This document shows, piece after piece, positions 34,635 through 45,418 of a stretch of 64,000 nt of DNA. Position 1 is the first letter of the stretch. Each line of letters starts with the position of its first letter. The stretch is from Corythucha ciliata (Eukaryota; Arthropoda; Insecta; Hemiptera; Tingidae), in the NCBI GenBank assembly GCA_038030265.1, contig CM075941.1, forward strand, positions 41,478,164 to 41,542,163, in the 5' to 3' direction. Under the pieces are notes generated by a model. The model was given only the letters and a program-made list of their open reading frames with translations, ran no database searches and was not told where the DNA came from. A program made the translations under genes and the position numbers.

Positions 34635-36093
34635 CAGTGGCGTAGGTAGGAATTTGTCCTGGTGGGGGGGGGGGTGCAGATTGAATTCTCGTTATGGTGA
34701 GGGGAGGGGGTAATTCACATTTTAGTCATCATTCCACCCAGCCAGCACCCTCTTGAATCTGGACATCTTGCATGCCTCATCATTGCCTCATTTTTGGCGT
34801 TTTCCTAAATTTTAGCAGCATTACCGATTTTTTAAATTGTTTTACCAGGGGGTTAGCACTTTCCTCAGTTTCAGCTGGAAATTAACGTTTTTCTTAAGTG
34901 ATTTCCTCAATATTAGCCGCAAAATAGGGGGACTTTTCACGAATTAGGATTTTTTTGGTTCACCATACACAATGCATGAGCGATTTTGCTCAGTTTACTC
35001 GCGAATTAGCGGTTTCTTCACCTAATGCCATAAATTGGCACTTTTTTTTAATTTCAGCCTGAAAAGTTGCCTTCAGAATCCGCAAATTGGCGTATATTCA
35101 GTTTTTGGCGCAAATTATAATTTTTCTCAATTTCAACCGCGAATTAGCGCTTTTTTAAAATTGTACCGACGACGCGTCATAGCGTTACAAACCTGTGAAT
35201 TAGCGAATTTTCTGAATTTCAGTCACAAATTGGCGTTTGGCGCAATTTTAGCTGTAAATTGGCGAGTTTTTCCATTTTTAACTGAGAAATAGCACTTTCC
35301 CCCAATTTGAACTGAAAATTAACGTTTTTCTTAATTTTGGCTGTGCTAATTGGTGATTTTTTCAATTTTTGCCGCGAATTAGTGATTTTCTTCATTTTGT
35401 ATCCGCGAATTAACGTTTTTCCACAACTTTATATCTGCAAATTGCAAATTAGCGATTTTTCCGAATTTCAGCTGTGAAACAGCGTTTTGAGCTAATTTAC
35501 CGGCCATTAAGCATCCTATTCCCTTTTTCATACGCGAAAGGCCGATTTTACGCCATTTCAGTGTGAATTTGCCAGTTTTGTCCAATTTAACCTGAAAGCG
35601 TCTTTTATTTGTCAATATTATAGCGTGTTTTCTCAACTTTAACCGCGGGGTTTGCCAAAATACAACACTTTTGCGTTGATGTCCACAATTTATTCGTAGA
35701 ATGGCCTCCATGAACTGTGAATGAGCGATTTTTTTCTTAATTTTAGTCTGGAAGTTGCATCGCGAGGCTTCGAATCAGCGCTTTTTAGCAGCTATAGCCA
35801 CGAATATTACCGATTTTTGTCTGATAGAGGGTCCGGGGTGAACCCCCTCCCCCGTACCTCAGTACACGCCTGCGTTGGGTCTGAATTCCAAGGAAAAAGT
35901 TGGACGTACTCGCACTTTTTCGGGCTGCTTCAAGTCCAGAAAACCTGCTAAACCTAACTTCAACGTGAAACGCTCATTTTTGGAGATTTTATGGGGCTCT
36001 TCGTTATGGTACTAGTGCTCCTTCGTTCGTACACTTGTTCATATACTATAGGGGGGATCTATCCCCCATATCCCCCCCGTATCTACGCCCCTG
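34635..36093 (+). mobile_element. Non-autonomous hAT element carrying array E
   Basis: It starts CAGTGGCGTAGGTAGG and ends with the complement of CAGGGGCGTAGATACGG. The flanking octamers TGTATAGC (34627-34634) and TGTACAGC (36094-36101) match at 7 of 8. The body, 34790-35830, is about 30 units of the AATTAGCG repeat. A unique-looking 200-base right end follows that is shared, inverted, with 32700-32905. Poly-G of 10 or more lies just inside the left end. It has no transposase. Confidence 0.82.
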
Positions 36094-36234
36094 TGTACAG
36101 CATACAACTAATTAAGAGAAGTGTGATCTAGCAGGTCTAAAGGCGTGATGCATGCGCATGTCATACACACACCCGTAACGAGCTCACTGTCAAAAGTGAG
36201 CCTGTTGGAAAACAGGGGGCGAGTCCCGGATGAC

Positions 36235-37151
36235 CAGTGTCGGGCTGGCCCGGGACGGGTGGGTGCCCAAAACCCCCCGCGCCCCTTGAACGTGGCGCCC
36301 TGTCAGACCATCGTTATATATTTTCATAAGTAATTAATAATTAATAATTATTCTGGATTTACGGAATAACAATTTTTCGTTGGGATCGCTCCACATTTAC
36401 TTCTAATTATTCTACTCCTCTCTAGAATTTACTGACTGTTCAAGAATAAATCTGGAAACTCAGCCCTACAATTTGATCGGTGTTGCTATCGTGTACTTCA
36501 GCCCAAAAAACGCAATGTTGGCTCCATAACTGAAGATTTAAAATTTGTATCTGACATCACTGGCGCTATTAGACACTCTTATTCTTATACATACCGGAAA
36601 AGGTTAAATCTGGGAAACTTAGCCCCTGAAACTAATTATTTGGCTATAAAAGCAGACATTTTATGCCCAGAAACCACTATTGGACCGTCCCCTGTCGATT
36701 TATTGTCACAAAATCCGTTATTTGGTTAAAAACTGGTAAGTTTGCAGCGCTTAAACCGGCTATTTGGCCCTATAACCGTTCTATTATGCCCAAAAATGTT
36801 TCAATTTAGCCAAAGAATCTTACTTTTGACTGGAAAACGAGAAGGAATTCAGCCTAAAAACTTACTATACGTAATACGTATACTTATACCTACCTACGTA
36901 TATACTTTTAAGAAAAGTCCGGTTTCCCCACGAAATCTCCCAAATCTCATGCCTAAGATAATTTACCTTCCTTTTTTTAAACCAGAAGAAACAGGACTAC
37001 GCGGATAAAAATAGCGTTTTAAGGAATGGGAGTTCATTCTCTCTACACGAGTTACAATTTATATGTAATTCATCCAAAAATATTCGAAATGGCCGGCGCC
37101 CACTTAAACAAGGCACCCCCCCCTGCTCCCCGATACCACAGTCCGCCCCTG
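36235..37151. mobile_element. Non-autonomous hAT element, perfect target duplication
   Basis: It begins CAGTGTCGGGCTGGC and ends with the complement of CAGGGGCGGACTGTGG. It is flanked by the identical octamer CGGATGAC at 36227-36234 and 37152-37159. At 917 bases it is non-coding. The interior does not contain the 30-bp repeat, so it is a separate subfamily. Confidence 0.87.
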
Positions 37152-37159
37152 CGGATGAC

Positions 37160-37624
37160 CCAAGGCATAGGTGAGTGTCTGGCCCGGATGTAGGAGGCAT
37201 TCATTTCTATGTCAAGTTGGCCGCGCAACAAATAGGTTACTCTTTCGGGCACTCTGAACACGACAGCATGTCGCTAATACATGACCGTGCGTGTGACAGC
37301 GGACGAACTTTACCGTCAATGCCTTTTATACGGCAAATTTAGTCACGAAAATCTAAGGCTTTTTTGCGTGGTGGGGGGGGGGAGACTCCCCCATTAAGGT
37401 CCATTTTTTATGGCATTAAACATTTATGAATAACTTGACAGCAAAACAGAAAGCTCAGGCGTGAACGACCAACAAATTTAAACCTGTTATATTGATGAAA
37501 CGAATGGTAAATTGCAGAGCAGTTTTTTTAGTTACTGACAAATTCCTTATTTATAGATGACTTTCAAGTTCTACATTTTTCTCATTTTCATCCTCTAAGA
37601 CCTAGACCCTCCATCATACAAGCT
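37160..37624. other. Flank and 3' UTR of ATP synthase subunit b
   Basis: No coding signal is seen. The part next to 37625 is presumably the 3' UTR of the minus-strand gene. A run of 9-10 G lies near 37372. Confidence 0.4.
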
Positions 37625-38637
37625 CTAGGCTCGTGCAGCGAGAGCCTGTAGGTCACTGATGCATTTCTTGATGTTATCTTTCTGATCTTGAGCAGAAATT
37701 GACTTCAACACATTCGAAACAACCCATTGAACCATAGCTTTCTGGGCGATCATTCGGTCGATTCTTTCTTTCTCAGACTGATAGTCCAAACGTTTTTTGA
37801 CCTGAAAAAGTTGAAACACCGGCCTTAAAGCTCACGACTCCAGGATTACCGAGAGACAAACTGGTATACCTCCTGGTAGAGAATCATGGCTCGTTCCCTG
37901 TAGATGGCTTCGAGTTGCATTTTAACGTTCTCTCGTTTGGCTTCAATCAATAAAGTTTGCCCCTCGGCTCGCCACTGGCTTTCCTCCTCACCTTTAACGC
38001 CCTCCTCCAAAGTAGTGAGTTCCATGTGACGGCTTTCTTGGAAATCTTTCACTTGTTTCTGTAGGTAAAAAAAAAAATTAGTCGAAAATAAAGTTATCGC
38101 TCAACTGTACAACTTTACATCGCTCTCTTTGTCGAGGAACTCAGCCACTTGTGTCCCGAATTTCTTATTCGCTATATACACAAGGGCGAAGAAACCGAAG
38201 ACGTAAGTGAAATTATGTTCCTGGACCCAAATTTCCTTGCTCAAAAGGTAGGTGGTGAGGCCAGCGCCGAACACGTAAGGACCTGAGTAAAAAGATTCGA
38301 AATAATAGGAATCGTCGGATTAAGAAAAAAAAATCGCTTACTAACCAGTAACCCCGGTCTTCTTGTAAAAGAATTCGAACCATTCCTCGGGGACGAAGCC
38401 GTACCGCGTTTTCGCCGGGTTCTCTTGAAACACGGGACGAGGATAGTTGACCAAGTCACGCTCGGGGCCTTCGGATTTGGTCGACTGCAACCTCAGGGCA
38501 CCCACCAACGAGGGTGCGGAATTTTTAAGTTGAAGAGCTATCAAAAGCACGAAGGGTGGGTGTAAAACTAGTTAGCCGTCGAATACTAACAAACGTAAAC
38601 GGTTCTTACCTTGTTTAAATGCCAGTCTCGACAGCAT
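37625..38637 (-). CDS. ATP5PB: ATP synthase F0 subunit b, mitochondrial (5 exons)
   Basis: Peripheral-stalk subunit that ties F1 to F0 in the inner mitochondrial membrane. Exons: 38610-38637, 38346-38537, 38119-38282, 37870-38058, 37625-37801, all in phase, giving 249 residues against about 256 in mammals. The N-terminal 35 residues ([12 protein letters not shown]...) look like a mitochondrial presequence. The family block follows: [29 protein letters not shown], then a hydrophobic hairpin ([16 protein letters not shown] and [16 protein letters not shown]) and a long charged coiled-coil stalk to the end. It is divergent from WDR83 across about 530 bases. No defects are seen. Confidence 0.96.
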
Positions 38638-39163
38638 TTTGCTAAGAAATAAGGGATCTGCGTTAAAAAATTTGTAGATTTGACCTCGCCGAGACTGCCC
38701 CTGATTAGTCTTCGCCTAAAAAATTGCAGCTGATAAAAGAGTGAAAAAATTGATGGTGTAGTTTAGTTCCAAGTGGCGCTAGCAAATAATACCCAATGGG
38801 ACAAGTTCCCTCGCTAGTATAATTATTCACAGCAGTCCTCACTCCTCACGTGTACGATTTCTGCAATAAAAAATATATTTTGCGAAAGACTTTCCCCCAC
38901 GTAGGATTTAAAGTAATGTGAAACAACTGAAATTACTCAAAAACATCCCTGGCCAAATCTAGTCAACTCCGGGAAGTTCAATTATTTTAATGATGAAAAG
39001 GTAGGTTTCAACTGTTATCTATGTATAACCTTATCAGCGAGCGTAGGAGCCAGGAATTTCCTCGAGCACAGGAGCATGGCATGAAATCCGGCTGATAACG
39101 AATATGAAGCGTTGATTTGTTGACATTCTTTATTTTCTTCTTACTATTTCATTCTGTGGGACA
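38638..39163. promoter_or_regulatory. Shared ATP5PB / WDR83 head-to-head promoter region
   Basis: The start codons of the two genes face away from each other 526 bases apart, so both promoters lie here. I see no trustworthy TATA box or named motif. That two housekeeping genes share the interval is the only support. Confidence 0.45.
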
Positions 39164-40407
39164 ATGGACTATAAATGTTTGAATACGATAGACTGCAAAC
39201 AAGGCGCTGTTCGACGTGTTCGATTCAACAGTAAGTTTCGGAACCTGTTGAATGTGTTGTTTACATTTCTGCGGATAATTTGTTTATTTTAGTCGACGGC
39301 ATGTACTGCATTACTTGTGGCGCGGACAAAAACGTTAAATTGTGGAGCCCACACAGAAATTTACATCTAAAAACCTATTCAGGGCATGGGAGTGATGTAC
39401 AAGACGCGTGTGGGTCTTCAGACAGCAGGTAGAAACTGGAAAGACGTCTCTACATTTCATTTTTGAAAATGTCGCCGCGGTAACACTTTATTGCTTCATA
39501 CAATCCCAGTCAAATCCTGTCGGGTGGCACGGACCGCTCTGTTATCCTATGGGATGTACCGACGGCCAAACCTCTTCGCCGGTTGCGAGTACACGTGAGT
39601 AACATTACGTGTGTTAAATTCAACGAAGACTCGAGCCTTGGATTTTCCGCCTCGCACGATAACACAGTCATGGCGTGGGATTTCAAGACATTCTCATTTC
39701 AACCCATTCAAGTCTTGAAAGATGCCAAGGACAGTGTCACTGGTCTTCAAGTGACCGACCATGAAATTATAACTTCGTCTCTCGACTGCCGGATACGTCG
39801 CTACGACATCCGCACTGGGCAAATGGTGACGGATTTTATCGGAGGTATAATTTGGCGGTTTGAGAAGTAATATTAGAAAATCATAGAAGTACAAACTTGG
39901 ATTTCAGAACCGGTTATATGTGTCAACTTGACTCAGGACGGACAGTGTTACGTCATTGGAACGACGGACAACAAAGTTTATCTGTTCGATAAAACCTCTG
40001 GGGAGCTTCTTAATGAGTAAAAATCACTAAGCCCAGTCAATTGGTTCCGACCTCTTGTGAGGATGGTGCCTATATGCCTCACGATTGGTTGAACCCTCCC
40101 TCCTCGCCAAAGGTAGCCCTCTAAGGCAAATCCCTTTCTCGGTAGATTTTCCGGACACTCGACGGGAGATTTTCGCATCGAAAGCGGAGCGGACAAAAAG
40201 GATCGCTACATATTGTCGGGTTCGACAAGCGGCGCAGTATTCTGTTGGGATCTCATCGGTGGGTCGATCGTCAACAAACTGCAACACGAGGCTGACGCGG
40301 TGGTTCACTCATTGCATACTCATCCTACTGAACAATTTTTAATGACCGCGACACAGTCGAAGGTTCACTTGTGGGGTGAAAAACCAATGAATTTGGGAAA
40401 CGATTGA
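39164..40407 (+). CDS. WDR83: WD repeat protein 83 (MORG1) (5 exons)
   Basis: WD40 propeller scaffold known as an ERK-module organiser and as a spliceosome-associated protein. Exons: 39164-39230, 39293-39428, 39510-39844, 39908-40016, 40146-40407, in phase, giving 302 residues against 315 in human. Family signatures in order: TIDCKQGAVRRVRFN, ITCGADKNVKLW, TYSGHGSDV, ILSGGTDRSVILWDV, VKFNEDSSLGFSASHDNTV, DHEIITSSLDCRIRRYDIRT, LTQDGQCYVIGTTDN, TSGELLNE, GAVFCWDL and HPTEQFLMTA. Seven blades can be counted. The N-terminus is about 12 residues shorter than the human protein. It is tail-to-tail with VTA1, 248 bases apart. It is intact and probably constitutively expressed. Confidence 0.94.
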
Positions 40408-40655
40408 AGTTTCTCGATCGTCCCTGTGTGCGTTGAAACTTTTACTTGTGGGCAAACCACTCAACTGCTCCATTCACTGACTGAAATCCGTTGCCGCAAT
40501 GTCTTGTTAGGAACTCGTCAGGCCGGGCTTGACCAAAGACGCAACACTCTTAAGTATTTAATAATAGAATCTATCAGTAGAGAATAATGAGGTGAGTTTA
40601 ATAAATAATGTAAATCTCGGATTTGCTGCCTCCCCCGCCACCATTAGTCTCTACA
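40408..40655. other. Convergent 3' UTR interval of WDR83 and VTA1
   Basis: Only 248 bases separate the two stop codons, so both 3' UTRs must fit or overlap here. No other feature is seen. Confidence 0.5.
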
Positions 40656-41619
40656 CTAGCAGTCTTCTCCCGTCTGTAAAATTCTCAAGGCTTTATTCAA
40701 ACAATTGATGGCTTCGCTGACATCGTCGTAGTTCAGGGCACTTCCAGCGAATCTGCAGAATTTTTGTGCTTTGGTTATTTTGTCTGGGTCCAATTTTACG
40801 CCTGAAATCACAAGTGTCCATTACGTACGACAATTCCAAGAAGGAATAAATGCGAAAAAGTACCGTTGCCAGCTAGAGGTGTTTTATCGACAGTCGAGGG
40901 GGAAGGCGATGGAATTTGAGAGTTGAAGTTCTGTGGAGGAACTATGACGCTTGGAACTGGTGCGCCGTCACCGGGCATGGGTATTGTCGGAGGTTGAATT
41001 GATCTCCATTCCTGACTGGGATCTGCTGTGCAGCGAGTAATAATAATATTAAAAAAAATAAGTTGGAAGTCAAACAATGAGAGAGCTGCCAGTCCCTGTT
41101 CACCTTCAGGAAAGTCGGGAGGCACGTTGCCCGCGTCATCAGTCGCACCCTCTTGAGCCGGTCCCGGGACAGGCGTTTCACCATTCTTTAAACAATTATG
41201 AATGTAAGCCGCTTTCCACTTGGCATACTTTGAACTGGCGACAATGTCTTCGCTGAGTTCACCAAAAATTGTAAGAACGTCCATGAGAAGGCCAGCAGTG
41301 AAAAACGCTTTCACGACGTTTCTACGGTGCAAACATCCACATTTTTAAATTAAGGAGTTTTCAATTGCCAATAAGATGAGAGTCTGATTTAGGTACTTGT
41401 TGAATACACTCGCACGATCTTGACCGTCAGCCCAATGGAATAATTTCAGTGCGTAGTTTTCTATGTGCGCTTGAGCGGCGATATCATTAGAAATAGCCTC
41501 ATTGTCGCTCAATCGTTTCTTCGTCGCTTCTAGCCAATCCATCAAGGCCCCAAGGAGCTTGACGGCTTCGTCCGATTTCTTGTCGGTTTCAAGAGCATGC
41601 TGAAGAGCGTATAGACGAC
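40656..41619 (-). CDS. VTA1: VTA1 (LIP5) ESCRT/Vps4 cofactor, 5' exon missing
   Basis: Activates the Vps4 ATPase in ESCRT-III disassembly and multivesicular-body sorting. Exons seen: 41397-41619, 41104-41321, 40864-41022, 40656-40801, in phase. The first begins in codon position 2 (RLYALQ...), exactly where human VTA1 reads CRLYAMQ. MIT-like helices follow (NDIAAQAHIENYALKLFHWA, FFTAGLLMDVLTIFGEL, KWKAAYIHNCLKNGETP). A Pro-rich linker comes next. The C-terminal VSL dimer and Vps4-binding domain follows (KLDPDKITKAQKFCRFAGSA, YDDVSEAINCLNKALRIL). About 40 N-terminal residues, from an exon encoding something like DPVVAYWC, were not found up to 45122. They may lie beyond the repeats or be missed. 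The gene is otherwise intact. Confidence 0.92.
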
Positions 41620-42527
41620 CTGAAACAAAAAATCGACTTGATATAAAGGCAAATGTTGGGGTCACCTTATCAATTTAAAACTACTTCCACCTTTGACCCC
41701 ATTCACCCCCTACAGGGACTCTTTGGTCGTGGTCTCAATGGGATAGGGATCCAACTAGGTCTTTTTGAACAAAAATTGTTCGGAACTGCTCTAGAGTAAT
41801 TTCGTTATGGTAAAAAGCCGAAGCATTACTGTAACTGGCAGTGTACTGATCCCAACAAATCACTAAAACAAGACTACTAGCTGTCGGGGTTTCCCCCTAA
41901 GAATTATTTTACAGCACAGACGAGACAGGAAACGCATCTAAATATCAGAAGACTAAATTTGGTGCTGACAACGAATATAACGGTCTAGACTCAACAGAGT
42001 AAAATAAGTTGCACGAGAAATTAATGGAACAGGGGCCGATTCTTGCCGTCATTCATGAGTCACTCGGCCTAGCAGCCTCCCTACTGGGGTCATGTCAGAG
42101 AAACGATTACAACTATTCTCGCCGCTATGAAAATTACTTAAAAAAATGTTTGCTTACACCAATAACTGATGACAGGGTCTCTAGTTTCGTGTTCGGTGGC
42201 GGCTTTCAAAAAGGGTTGAATATTTCTCAGTGAATTCGGACATTCCGGAAATGAGGCTGCCATTTGATTCGGCTGCCAGGAAGATAACTTTGTGGGGGAA
42301 AATTCGCAAATTTTAATAAAAACTAGTGACTAACGCCGATTTGTGTTATCTGGTTGTCACAGATGTCTCAATGGGCTTAGTGCAAAGTGACAGTCCTGCA
42401 GACTAGCGGCAGACAAGCGCAATACTTGTTCTAACTTCAGTTCACTCTCCTCTACTGAATCCCTACGAAGAACGAGCTCTGACTTTCGTTTAAAGGACGC
42501 TTTCAAGCTTTTCCTTCAATTAAAACG

Positions 42528-42725
42528 GTGCAGTGCTGTGTTGTGGGTTACATTAATTCGTCTGATAAATATAAAGGCCTACAATTTACGGTTTTCCCCA
42601 TAAACCTTACGAAAAAGAGAGACCGGGTGAAGTGGATCCTGGCCGTCAACAGGAAAAGCCAGTTAGAGCAATTCAGTAATTTTCTACTGAAGCACTTTAT
42701 GTATTTTCTAGCAGGAATGCACTAG
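42528..42725 (+). pseudogene. THAP-type zinc finger fragment
   Basis: The frame begins QCCVVGYINSSDKYKGLQ and continues FTVFPINLTKKRDRVKWIL. This follows the THAP pattern of an N-terminal C-x2-4-C, an F-P element and a K-W helix, as found in THAP proteins and P-element transposases. The second Cys of the usual VxGCxN motif is Tyr, and the distal C-x2-H pair is not visible before the stop at 42723. It is probably a relic of a P-like transposon or a decayed THAP gene; an exon of a spliced gene cannot be ruled out. Confidence 0.5.
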
Positions 42726-43360
42726 CTGAAACTCTCGTCCCCCCTTCTTCAATTGTTTTCCACTTACACTCAAAAATTGCTGGCTTATTCCCGCAGAGTT
42801 GCAGAAGGATGGAGCTAACAGGTCTCTGTTTTCGTTAGAGAAGAAAAAAGAGTACATGTGGCAGAAAACTTTGATTTGCCGACGTTTTTATTCTACATGC
42901 CCACTGATTGGTTCAGAATTTTAAAAAATTGGGAGGGGGGGCAAATGCACTTGGGCGTGCATAATGCACATAGTTCTCCTCTTAATTCCTATTTATAGCC
43001 TTTGGAAAAGAAGGGTGTCAGGAAACAATAAGGGAATTTAAAGAAATAATTAAGCTTTAATTTTCTTCAAAAACTCTTTGAGATGACATTATTTAACCCT
43101 GTAATAAGGGCATTGACTTTGGCGGACTCGACATGGCCGGGTGCGGGGCCCACTGATTAATAATAATAAGCCTATGGAAACGTACATATTTTAATTAATG
43201 TGTACCTATGTAGCCTAATACACCTATTTTTAATTGCAAAAATCTTCGCGTTTCTCGTTCTTTACATTTCAAAATAAATCATGTTTGACATCTTATACTA
43301 GCCCTTTGTTAAATTTCTAAAACGCACAGCTAGGAATGCATAATAGACCAATCCCAGATC

Positions 43361-43440
43361 CAGTGGCGGATCCAGCATTTTATGAATGGGGGGGGGGGTC
43401 AAAACTAAAATGTTCTCTTCCCGGGGGGGGGGGGGGATTG
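43361..43440 (+). mobile_element. hAT-like terminus CAGTGGCGGATCCAG
   Basis: CAGTGGCGGATCCAGCATTT is followed by two G runs of 11-13 within 70 bases, the same layout as other hAT ends in the window. No right end or repeat of the flank CCCAGATC was found. Confidence 0.5.
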
Positions 43441-43705
43441 CACACCACCAGTGAAAAAGGAAAACATATAGGAGCCACTTTTCCTGATATTTCCGGTTAT
43501 TTCTTTTCCCGGAAGAATGGAATCAAAATCCCGTGGGGAGAGGGGGGTCATGCTTAAACTATGTTGATTATTTCTCAAAAATATGTTCAACCTTATCGCA
43601 AACAGACAATTTCGGGCTTGAAACATATGCCACTTTTTTTTTCTTTTTTTTAAATGCCTACTTTGGTCAAAAAACTTAATTGCGTAAACCCCTTTTAGAC
43701 GAGTA

Positions 43706-43984
43706 AGGCCCGTATCCATAGTCGCTACTTAAGTTAAAATTCTCCCAAGTAAAAGTCAATCCAGTTTTTGTTGGTATTAAATCATCTGTTTTGACGCCCA
43801 CTTAAGGAAATTTAAGTTTAAAGGCCCGTTCACAAGCTCTATGTTTGCGTTCTGTGGAGTCTGTGCAGCCAAACAAATTTAATCCCTCGAAAAATAAAGT
43901 ATTTTTATAGGTTGCATAGACACCACACAACATAAACATAGAGCTTGTGAACGGGCCTTAAAAAATGTCTATGAATATGGGCCT
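43706..43984. repeat. Nested MITEs with AGGCCCGT ends
   Basis: The outer pair is AGGCCCGTATCCATAG and the complement of CTATGAATATGGGCCT. Inside, 43821-43959 is a second, nearly complete palindrome, AAGGCCCGTTCACAAGCTCT and its complement. The two ends share AGGCCCGT, so one family member may have inserted into another. Confidence 0.75.
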
Positions 43985-44100
43985 AAGCTTTTTAATCAAA
44001 GCAGCCATTTTAAGAAAAATTTACAGAATTTAAATCTGTATATAATATGTTCAATGAACATATTTTTGATCAAAAAACTTACTCGTGTAATAGGGACCCA

Positions 44101-44230
44101 GGGTGCCTATTCTCTAACAAAAAAGCAATATGTTTTTCGAAGCAATGTTTCTATTTTATTCATTTTCTTCAATCAAATGAATGAAATAGAATTATTGCTA
44201 TGAAAAACATATTGCTTTTTTGCTGGCATT
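44101..44230. repeat. Palindromic MITE related to 33441-33582
   Basis: GCCTATTCTCTAACAAAAAA opens the element. From AAAAAAGCAATATGTTTTTC the sequence folds back onto GAAAAACATATTGCTTTTTT near 44221. The interior resembles 33441-33582. Confidence 0.7.
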
Positions 44231-44311
44231 TGTTACATTTTTTAAAATGATTTTAATGAAATGAAGTGAAGTACGGCATCAAATACGAACCCTGAAAAAT
44301 TACAAAATTGG

Positions 44312-44416
44312 CCTGGGCCCTATTGCACAATGTTTTATTAGCTAATAATATAGCTAATATTAGCTAATAAAACAGCTGTAATATTAGCTAATAAAACATT
44401 GTGCAATAGGGCCCAG
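44312..44416. repeat. Near-perfect 105-bp hairpin
   Basis: CCTGGGCCCTATTGCACAAT at the left is exactly complemented by ATTGTGCAATAGGGCCCAGG at the right. The arms extend inward through TTTTATTAGCTAAT to almost the full length. It would fold into a long, nearly perfect hairpin if transcribed. Confidence 0.85.
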
Positions 44417-45121
44417 GAAATGAATGGACTAATAATTATTATAAAAATTCAAGTTCGCAGTTCGACGATAGGACGTCGATGGGCCAAGAATTAATTTTTT
44501 CTTGTCTCTTCTAGCTACATGTGTGACTTCAAAATATTTTTTTCATAAAATTTATGTACCTAAAAAGTTGGCAAAAATCTTGAGAGGCCATCTCATCAAT
44601 TTTACAGTTAAAAAACGGGAAATTACAAAGCGACTCACGCGTTTTCACTTAGAATACCATGAAAAGTGAAGAGAAAGTCGGAACAAGAATCGCACAGTTT
44701 GAAACCTAGAGCGCTCTCATTTTAAACTTTGCACTAAGCCCATTTTGGTAAACCGCGATGGGAGGTGAAATATTTTCTAGTTTTTACTTAGGCCGTCAGG
44801 TTACGTTATCGTCAGTTTGGTGGGACGCGTTGCGGTGTTGTTCTCGTTGTAAGAAGAAAATACAAAAACTCTTGTACTTCAAGGTAAATTTTGTGTTTAA
44901 TTACTATATTTCGCCTTTTTTATAGGTTTTCAGTACAAATATGTAACTTGTTACGTTGAACGGGTCATTTACGAGTGTCAGTAAACAAAAATCTACTTAG
45001 CGCCTCTGCACTATGTTCAGGCTGTGTAGGACCGGCTTATTTTCTATTCGAATTTTATTGCCGCGTGTTGAGGCTCATTCCACTTGAAAATAATTACAAG
45101 GAGAACAGTTTTTTCATATTT

Positions 45122-45418
45122 CTAGCACGATGTTTTTGGGTTTGTAGTCTCTGGTGGATTCTTCTTCATCTTCTTTTTCAACCAGAAGTACAGCGTTACA
45201 CCGGCAATACCTGCCAGAGTGGCTTTTGACACCTTTTTTTTTTTTTTAGGAAACAAAAGAATCGTGAATTAAAAAAAAACGGGAGAAGAAATTCAATTAT
45301 TATTATTTTGGCGTTTTCTAACATTCGCTCGTCCCCTGTCCGTATAACTGTTGAAATATTTTCTGATTCCCGTAAAGTCGTCTTCACTTGGACCGTCGAT
45401 TCCTCCACCACCGGCCAT
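45122..45418 (-). CDS. ATP5MK: DAPIT / ATP synthase membrane subunit k (2 exons)
   Basis: Small accessory subunit of mitochondrial ATP synthase that helps form dimers. Exons 45323-45418 and 45122-45232 join in phase, giving 68 residues (human DAPIT has 58). The family core is clear: DFTGIRKYFNSYTDRGR in exon 1, then VSKATLAGIAGVTLYFWLKK, the single transmembrane helix, and a short charged tail. Start chosen at the ATG giving MAGGGG, as in human MAG. Oddity: the acceptor of the 90-base intron is AG preceded by about 15 A residues on the coding strand, with pyrimidines only further upstream. That is unusual and could reflect a slipped homopolymer in the assembly. It is the second F0 subunit gene in the window, but not linked to the first in an operon sense. 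Confidence 0.9.

Larger units (their letters stand above)
41620..45121. other. Intergenic or VTA1 intron 1, rich in palindromes
   Basis: If the missing VTA1 first exon is upstream, this is its intron. Contents listed separately: a THAP-like fragment, a hAT end and three families of small palindromes. The stretches 41700-42440, 42730-43350 and 44420-45120 show nothing I can name. Confidence 0.4.

Noticed and set aside
32700..36093. A single 3.4-kb foldback hAT from 32700 to 36093
   Set aside because: The 200-base inverted ends fit, but the flanks do not match. The 7/8 duplication instead supports a separate element at 34635-36093.
40027..40342. Frames on both strands inside WDR83
   Set aside because: They cover intron 4 and the start of exon 5 in the wrong frame; the spliced WDR83 model explains the region.
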